Source: Sciurus carolinensis (lineage: Eukaryota; Chordata; Mammalia; Rodentia; Sciuridae). Taken from it: a DNA stretch of 64,000 nt. Below are positions 58,000 to 64,000 of the stretch, one piece after another. Position numbers and translations under genes: made by a program. Where the stretch lies: contig NC_062219.1 in the NCBI RefSeq assembly GCF_902686445.1, positions 47,829,056 to 47,893,055 on the forward strand, given 5' to 3'. The notes beneath the pieces are model-generated. The model was not told where the DNA came from, made no database searches, and saw only the letters and a program-made list of their open reading frames with translations. How positions within the stretch are numbered: the stretch's first letter is position 1; each line of letters opens with the position of its first letter.

Positions 58000-58154
58000 A
58001 AAAATTTTCATCTCATTTTTCTGGTTTTATATTATTTGGAATGATTAAAGACACATGGGATATATGCTTAATTGCCTTTACTCTTTCATCCTGCAAGTGA
58101 AACCACGAAAATATTCTTTCAGATCAGTTCTGTATTTTCTTTTTCTGGACTTTT

Positions 58155-58169
58155 GCACCCCCTGCTGGA
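58155..58169 (-). promoter_or_regulatory. CTCF-like motif
   Basis: The minus strand reads TCCAGCAGGGGGTGC, matching the CTCF core except for T in place of C near its end. It lies in an NT5DC1 intron about 2.4 kb beyond the COL10A1 3' end and has the same orientation as the motif at 59731. Confidence 0.5.
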
Positions 58170-58390
58170 GAATAGATTTATTTTCCCTGGGGGGAAAATG
58201 GTCACTGCTATTTAATTTCTCAAAAATATTTTGACCAAATTTGCCATGTCTTTCTTCCTTGGTCACCTCTGAAACCACAAAGAGTAAAGTAAATAAAATC
58301 TCAGCCCAAAAGTAACATATCATTAAATCATCTTATTTATGACTAAACACATATCATAGATTTTTTTTTTTTAAATGGGTGTTTACTCAC

Positions 58391-58470
58391 CTTTGTTAAA
58401 GAATCCACCACCCTGGCACACAGAAGAGCTCCTGGCAGGTCAAAGTAATTATCATAAAAATAATACTTTC
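58391..58470 (-). CDS. NT5DC1: NT5DC1 internal exon (residues ~121-147)
   Basis: 80 bp coding for KYYFYDNYFDLPGALLCARV and then VDSLTK. The acceptor is TTTTTTAG|GA and the donor is AAAG|GTGAGT. Two bases complete the Gly codon opened in the preceding exon, and the exon ends in phase 0. The aromatic-rich KYYFYDNYFDLP stretch is characteristic of the family. Confidence 0.95.
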
Positions 58471-59730
58471 CTAAAAAAAATAACAAAAATTTCAAAATTG
58501 GAAACAAATTAATGACTCATGCATGTGGGATACACAGAAACTTGACTAAAGAGACAATGGACTGTGGTTCATTTATTTGTACAGCCACCATTTCAATTCA
58601 AAATGGCACTAACACAGGCTACCAATGTCTGTGAAGGAGCATTTAGTTTAAACTCTAAGGACACTATATGAAAGGTAAAATAGACATCTACAAGTTAAGT
58701 ATTTTATTTTTAAAAAATTGAGTAACCTTAAAAAATGTAAAAATAAAAGCAGGATATATTGCAAATATAAAATGGAATAGGAAGAAGCTGCAATTTACAT
58801 TATCGATGTCACTGAATTTCAAAACAATCAACCTGACACTGGAGCCCCTGAAGAACTCTACAAATGGTGCCTTTCCGTACTTGTGCTGGCTGGCCCACCA
58901 AAATCCCTCATTCAATTGGTATACCAGCAGAAAAATTTCAGTGTAATATGAGAAGAACCAGGGTGATTTGAGTAATAAACACCATACCATGTGAGTACAT
59001 GGTGGATTACCTTAGGAAAACACAGGTGGACAGGATAGGTACACTCACTCCAGGATCTCATGGAAGAAAGGCATTGGATTTATTCTGTATGTCCTTGGAC
59101 AGAATCAAACCTGAGCTGTTACATGTGCCACTTTTGGATCCGCTGTCCCTGGACAACACTTCTAATGATCCATGTCATATCCCCATGGCCCACATCTGAG
59201 TCTGGCCACAGCTGTGCTGAACAACATCAAACACCTCAAACACAATAGTGTTACCTGCTTTATCCCACAGTCCTTGCAGCCATTTGGTCCCTGTGGCCAA
59301 CCTCAACCAATGGGTTCAAGAGCCTGTGAATGAATATCACAGCCTCCTGTCCCCCAGACTGGCAACTCTAATAGGTATTCCTTACGTATCTCCTCAGAAG
59401 TTTCAGTGGAATTCAGTGCCCATTGTCCCTTAGTTCTACAATATTTAATCAACAACATGCTTTGATTACTTAATGTAAACAAAGTGCAAACAGGTTGTGA
59501 AATCATAGAACTTTTTTTCTTCTTTCACATGTTTCAAAATTTTAAAAGTTTTATTATTTAAAGACATTGCCTTTCCTTAATTATGTGTCACAGCCTAACT
59601 CCTTTGGGCACATGGATGGGAAATTCTTGCCAAACCAATCAACACAATTTACAGTAGATAAACTCCAAGACCATCCTTGGAATGATCCTGGGTAAATTAA
59701 GCACCAGAGGGAGATGCTGATTCGAGGAGG
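58471..59730. other. NT5DC1 intron, no recognised features
   Basis: Unassigned. The 59040-59430 stretch has relatively high GC and overlapping short frames on the plus strand. It may be an old repeat that I cannot name. Confidence 0.4.
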
Positions 59731-59746
59731 CCCTGCCCTCTAGTGG
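59731..59746 (-). promoter_or_regulatory. CTCF motif, near-consensus
   Basis: The minus strand reads CCACTAGAGGGCAGGG, an excellent match to the CTCF core consensus. It lies between two NT5DC1 exons, about 4 kb past the COL10A1 3' end. A bound site here could insulate or loop the COL10A1 domain. Binding is inferred, not shown. Confidence 0.6.
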
Positions 59747-60457
59747 ACAAAGCAGCAAGCGGAGTGTGTCACACTGGTGAATGCTCTTCTTGGTAACCCC
59801 CAAATAGCTCACTTTTTCTTTAGAATCTTCCACTTTCTGAATGAATTTCCATTTAGCTATATGTCTAGGTTTTCTGGAAGAAAGGATGAGCTTACTAAGA
59901 ATTGCTAAACTCTGGAGAGATAACAGTAGTTCTCCATCATCATTTTGAGTAAAAGGTTCTGTACCCAGTTTGACTCAAGAAGTATGAGAACATTTTCTAT
60001 CTAACCCCAGTGTGAAATCTGGTTTTCTAATCAACTTATTTTATGATGAACATGCATACTTCCTGACGCTTTCAACTCACTACAAAAACAAACAAAATTC
60101 TCAAAAGATGGCAAATATAACAAAGTAAGCCCAGTAGTAATAATCAATAACTGCAACTATTTTCCAGTTACTACACTTTCTGAAAGAGAAAGGTACATTT
60201 TAACACTGTAGCATGGGAGAAAATGGCAAAACCATAAAATAAGATAAAATAAAATAATTAGAACAAATGAAAAAGTATCACAAAGAACATTTAATAAGAT
60301 CCATTTAGAAAAATGTTTTAAGTATTCCCTTTTAATTTACACACATCAATGTTTGAAAATAATTTTTGAAAAAACATTTCATATTTAGTCTTCATGAAGA
60401 TTGTTAAAGACATTGGAAAAGAAAAAAGTGAAAAATCTTTTAAAATATAGGGAAAAA

Positions 60458-60529
60458 GGGCTAAGGGTATAACTCAGTGGTAGAGCACTTGCTTAGCATT
60501 TGATCTCCGGCACCAATAAATAAATAAGA
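60458..60529 (+). mobile_element. ID-type SINE with internal deletion
   Basis: GGGCTAAGGGTATAACTCAG, then 'tggtagagcacttgcttagcatttgatctccggcaccaa' and (AATA)n. About 15 bases that normally lie between 'tagcat' and 'ttgatctcc' (the gaggccctgggt part) are missing, which removes the start of the B box. Confidence 0.85.
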
Positions 60530-60966
60530 AACTAAAATAAAAAGACAAAAAAGATGCTAGAACTGAAAGTAAGGGAAAAAATTCCAGAAAATAGGAGTGG
60601 TAGGTAATGTAAATATGAAGAGACATGGGAGCTGGAGAAAGAAGACCAAGGACTGAGCATGCAACAAATTGATAAAAAATACAGATGGCTAAGGAATATA
60701 TTATTGCTAAGTGCTAATCTTCTTTACCCCAGAACAAGTGTAAATAAAAGGAGCATCAATCAAACTTTAAAACAGTGTGAAATGCTGCTAACAGCATTCT
60801 GAACCAGTTGCCAAAAAGAAATCAGACATATCTGAAAAAAGAAATCCATCCTATCATTATAAAGACCATGTTGTTCCCTGTATATTGCGCCCAGCAAAGG
60901 AATGGAGGAGGGTCTTCTCTATGCTCACAGTGCAGATTCAGGTTCCAAAGAAAAGGGGTGTCATAC

Positions 60967-61073
60967 CTGAACGGCAAGGCATGCCATTTTCTGACACAAA
61001 ATGCTTCCATTCTTTCTTGCCATATGCTTCTGCCAATGCCTCTGGAGTCATCATCTTGGTGCCATGGCTTGCC
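60967..61073 (-). CDS. NT5DC1: NT5DC1 internal exon (residues ~86-120)
   Basis: 107 bp coding for ASHGTKMMTPEALAEAYGKK followed by EWKHFVSENGMPCRS. The acceptor is ACCAG|GGCAAG and the donor is TTCAG|GTATGA. One leading base completes the Arg codon from the upstream exon, and one trailing base starts the Gly codon finished in the next. The longer frame around it is intron read-through. Confidence 0.95.
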
Positions 61074-61831
61074 CTGGTTTTAGGAGATAATGCATACTGC
61101 TTATTAATGGCCCCTTTGAATGCCTCTTCCTCTAGCACTGAGATTGTTGATCCCAGATGCTAGAGCTATCAAAAATTTTGTTTATTTATTTTTTTCCTGT
61201 TTTCAAATGGGTGACTTTCCTGCTTAGAATTCTACAATGCATTTCTACTGACAGCCCTGACTCTTCCTCCACTTAATCCACCCACTAGCAAGTGATTAGG
61301 AGCAACTTGCTCTGGGGGCAACACTGTAACCCACCACTTTTTCCCGGAGAAGCTATTTTTTCAATAAAAGATGAGATGAACATAACTGGAACAATTTTAG
61401 CATGACCATGTGGATTGGGTGGGAGGCTGGTTCTGGCACTAGTAAGAAGAGCAACAGGTACCAGAGTTCAAGTACAAGTTATCCAGGCCACAGGAGGCAG
61501 GGGAGGAGGTCAGGTGATTGTGAGCACATGGTACTGCAGAGATGAGAGGGAAACTTGCTCACTAAAGGACACAACAAAAGCATGGTGGGACATAGCAAGA
61601 GGACCAAGGTGAAAGAGAACAAGACAAGAAAGCAGCACTTGTGTGTACCCAAAATACTGCTCTGGCATCAACTGGGCCAGTTAAGAACTTCCTGTAGGGA
61701 AAGAAACAGTTGATATTGTATGTAGTTTATTATGAGAAATTATAATGATAGGGAATACCACGATTATTATCTTGCCATTATATTGTGGTAGCAAGATGAT
61801 ACAAAGGGAAATAAAGGAATAAGAAAAGCAG

Positions 61832-61911
61832 GGAGTGGGCAAATAGCTCAGCTCGCAGAGCGCTTGCCTTTTGTGCGCATGGACCCAGGTTCGAATCCCC
61901 AACACCTCGGA
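61832..61911 (+). mobile_element. ID-type SINE, tRNA-like
   Basis: GTGGGCAAATAGCTCAGCTC, then GCAGAGCGCTTGCC, then GGTTCGAATCCCCAACACC. The A and B boxes are intact, and the B box GGTTCGAATCC is closer to a true tRNA than in the other SINEs here. The following A-rich tail is short. Confidence 0.75.
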
Positions 61912-61978
61912 AAACAACATGGTGGCTTCAAAAAAAGTCTTCGGACTATGCCAACCCTCCCTTGTCTCAACTTTTGGA

Positions 61979-62016
61979 GCTCCAGTGGTGCAATCGGTTA
62001 GCGGGCGGTGCTTACA
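61979..62016 (+). pseudogene. tRNA-Ile(UAU)-like 5' half
   Basis: 38 bases from GCTCCAGTGGTGCAATCGGT through TAGCGGGCGGTGCTTACA match the acceptor 5' strand, D arm and anticodon 5' arm of nuclear tRNA-Ile(UAU), with about four differences (recalled sequence). Similarity stops in the anticodon loop. No T arm or 3' acceptor follows, so it cannot fold as a tRNA. It is probably a retroposed tRNA fragment. No clear TSD or A tail was seen. Confidence 0.7.
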
Positions 62017-62337
62017 AGAAAAGCAAATGTAGGGGAACCACAGGTGGGCCTTTATTTATAAAAGGCTTCACATTTTAGAATGCTCATGTCAAAATGGAGG
62101 AATCCTGAATGGGAAATATGATTAGAGAAAGAAAGTGCATTTTTGGAAGAAAGAAAGTATCCAGAAGAAAAGCTAAGAAATGCAGGAGAAACTTCAGGTT
62201 AGCCAGAATTTGAATAGTGAAGGACAGACCCTGGGGGAGGGTGACAGACAAATTAACAATGAGAGACTGACTCAAGAACACTGTGCCAAAGGGACCATGG
62301 AGTAAAAGATCATGGTTGAAGCTGCACAGGATGCATA

Positions 62338-62384
62338 CGTATGTATGTATACATGCATACATACAGGCATACACACTCTCTCTA
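62338..62384. repeat. (GTAT/CATA)n simple repeat
   Basis: ACGTATGTATGTATACATGC followed by ATACATACAGGCATACACAC. It is partly self-complementary. Confidence 0.85.
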
Positions 62385-63200
62385 GTCGCCTGAAAAAAAC
62401 CACACACAAATAAGTTACAAAATAATCAGAGGTGAGTTCACACCTGCTCTAGTTAGATGCACCTTGGGGAGACTGTGAAAGGAGTTCAAGAATACATGGT
62501 GAAAAACAGATGCCCACTTCCTAGTGCTCTCTGAAAGATTCAACCTAGGGTCAGGAACCACCTCCTGACTGCTTCCCTCTCAGGTTACCAGTACCTGAGA
62601 GGATTGGGTACGCTCAGACAAGAGAAGGATAGGAAGTCAGCACTGAGTGTGGAAGAGAGGGGAAGGTTCATGAGGGCTCCAGTCATCTAGAAAAACTTCC
62701 AGAAGGAGCTGGGTTGCATCATGGACCCTGCATGATGAATGCGCATTTAGATAAACGGGGAAGAAAGGGAGGTATACATAGACCACCAATCCCTACCCAA
62801 TATCCATTCCTCCTTCCTCTTTAATCAAAAGAACCCTTCTTTTACTCTAGGCCCCTACACACCTAGCTAAAACAGAATAGTTCCCAGGTTTTTTTTGCAA
62901 TAAGAGGTGGTCGATGAGATGAAGCAAGTTCCTAATTTTCTATCGTATTTCCTGCAAATACTTTGAACTAAATTTAAAGGAGCCAGACCTTTAAATCTAA
63001 AGCTTACAGATTTATTTTTCAATGGCTCAAATAATCCATATAAAGACACATAGGTAAACAAATTACCTGTCATCTGATTGACTAAAAGTGACTTTTTATT
63101 AAACATTTTATTTAACTTGTACCTTAAGGATCACATGCTATATAGTAATATTGTATCCTGGAGAAAGTAAGATTTTAATTTCACAACTAAATTTTATTAC
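62385..63200. other. NT5DC1 intron, no recognised features
   Basis: Unassigned, apparently single-copy sequence. Confidence 0.4.
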
Positions 63201-63272
63201 CTGAGCACAGTGCCATTATCTGCAAGTTTAATGAAGGTCCCATCTTCCAGATCCAATGCCAAACCCTTGCAA
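63201..63272 (-). CDS. NT5DC1: NT5DC1 internal exon (residues ~62-85)
   Basis: 72 bp coding for CKGLALDLEDGTFIKLADNG and then TVL. The acceptor is TCTTTTAG|TTGC and the donor is CTCAG|GTAATA. One leading base finishes a codon begun in the upstream exon outside the window. Two trailing bases (AG) start the Arg codon completed in the 61073 exon. Confidence 0.95.
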
Positions 63273-63616
63273 CTAAAAGAAAAGTCTGACTATTAATCAG
63301 TTCATATATTTAGCTAACTTAAGAAATAATAATCTGTATTATTCAAAAAAGTTACAATGTTACAAAGGGAATTTCCTGCCCAGGCAAATGATATGTTAAT
63401 CGAACAAGAAAACTGAAGGATTGTAAAATTAAATATCTATCACAAAACAGGTATATAAGGAAAACTGTTATGTAGGCAAACATAGGGCGGTATGTTTAGT
63501 TTGTAAAATATTTAGGCTTTAGAAAAGTCAAATCTGACAAAAGAGAAAAAAGAAAAATAACCTGAACATTTTCCTATGCCTCTATTAAAATGTGCAAGCA
63601 TTATTAAAATACATAT

Positions 63617-63618
<2 letters not shown>
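63273..63618. other. NT5DC1 intron, no recognised features
   Basis: Intron leading to the next upstream NT5DC1 exon beyond the window end. AT-rich and otherwise blank. The same applies to 63661-64000. Confidence 0.5.

Positions 63619-63660
<42 letters not shown>
63619..63660. repeat. (CA)n microsatellite
   Basis: 21 uninterrupted CA units. Confidence 0.97.
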
Positions 63661-63661
<1 letters not shown>

Positions 63662-64000
63662 TTGTATTCTACAAGTTACCCTCTCAGAGTATTTTCTACA
63701 CTATTTAGGATTTGTCTCAATTTAGGTCCAGGCATAAGAACTTGCCCTCTGGGGCAAGGTGTATTACTGAAAGCCAGGAAAAGAAAGTCAAATACTAAGT
63801 TTTAAGATATTTACTATAAAAGACTTGTGGGATTTGGGGAGAAAAATGAATATAGATTTATTATTTGGAATAATAAAAGCAAGGAGGTATAACTGCCTGC
63901 AAACACCAAGAGATTACACTAAAATGAAAGGCTGCTATAGCAGCATTATTTACATTCATTCACAGTCAAATTTCCAGAGCTAATTGTTTCATATAGTAGG

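Larger units (their letters stand above)
56719..63272 (-). other. NT5DC1: NT5DC1 gene segment (four exons, three introns)
   Basis: Four exons in transcript order at 63272-63201, 61073-60967, 58470-58391 and 56803-56719 join with compatible phases to about 114 codons. They correspond to roughly residues 62-175 of the ~455-residue human protein (numbering from memory). The product is a HAD-superfamily 5'-nucleotidase-like protein. Its catalytic aspartate motif lies in an upstream exon outside this window (beyond 64000). The next downstream exon (starting NCGIYF in the human protein) was looked for at lower coordinates and not found, so the following intron appears to run past position 1 and contains COL10A1 on the other strand. 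Confidence 0.93.

Noticed and set aside
58999..59433. Possible processed pseudogene from several short plus-strand frames
   Set aside because: No recognisable protein, no A tail and no TSD were seen. It may be an old repeat, but it cannot be supported.

Overview
This is a mammalian nuclear window, AT-rich and intron-dominated, most likely from a squirrel-family rodent (squirrel, marmot or ground squirrel). The collagen X and NT5DC1 proteins are clearly placental. The young interspersed repeats are ID-type tRNA-derived SINEs, B1+ID dimers (B1-dID-like) and a rodent-type L1 whose 5' UTR is built of monomers. That combination is what I would expect of sciurids. The species call is an inference from repeat content, not from a search.

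Two protein-coding genes are present, nested in opposite directions. COL10A1 (collagen alpha-1(X)) is complete on the + strand. It has a TATA promoter near 47927, a noncoding exon 1 ending at 48037, exon 2 at 48565-48732 (start codon 48579), exon 3 from 52777 with the stop at 54665, and a 3' UTR ending after a poly(A) signal at 55758. The spliced CDS is 2043 nt (680 codons plus stop). The host gene NT5DC1 runs on the - strand. Four consecutive internal exons (63201-63272, 60967-61073, 58391-58470, 56719-56803) have matching phases and canonical splice sites. COL10A1 lies in the next NT5DC1 intron. I could not find the following NT5DC1 exon anywhere at lower coordinates, so 1-56718 appears to be one large intron carrying COL10A1 on the opposite strand.

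The left 48 kb is intronic sequence with layered transposons. The largest is a 6.76-kb full-length L1 (10239-17003) with a 15-bp target-site duplication (TSD), a 138-bp-monomer 5' UTR, an open ORF1 and an ORF2 broken at four places. A second L1 (5006-7065) carries a twin-priming inversion. Both younger L1s have telomere-like TTAGGG repeats in the 3' UTR. A third, older 3' L1 fragment lies at 2447-3130. There are also several ancient L1 3' ends, two Tigger-like DNA transposons, a MIR, about a dozen SINEs and many microsatellites.

The least routine items are these. (1) A retrocopy of WDR33 (23228-23812, - strand) has a 9-bp TSD and derives from a transcript whose last exon is not the canonical one; it carries a 117-codon open hydrophobic tail. 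(2) A tRNA-Ile(UAU)-like 5' half lies at 61979-62016. (3) CTCF-like motifs sit in the NT5DC1 introns beside COL10A1. I see no new multi-gene system. The window is a conserved skeletal-collagen locus in a repeat-rich intron.
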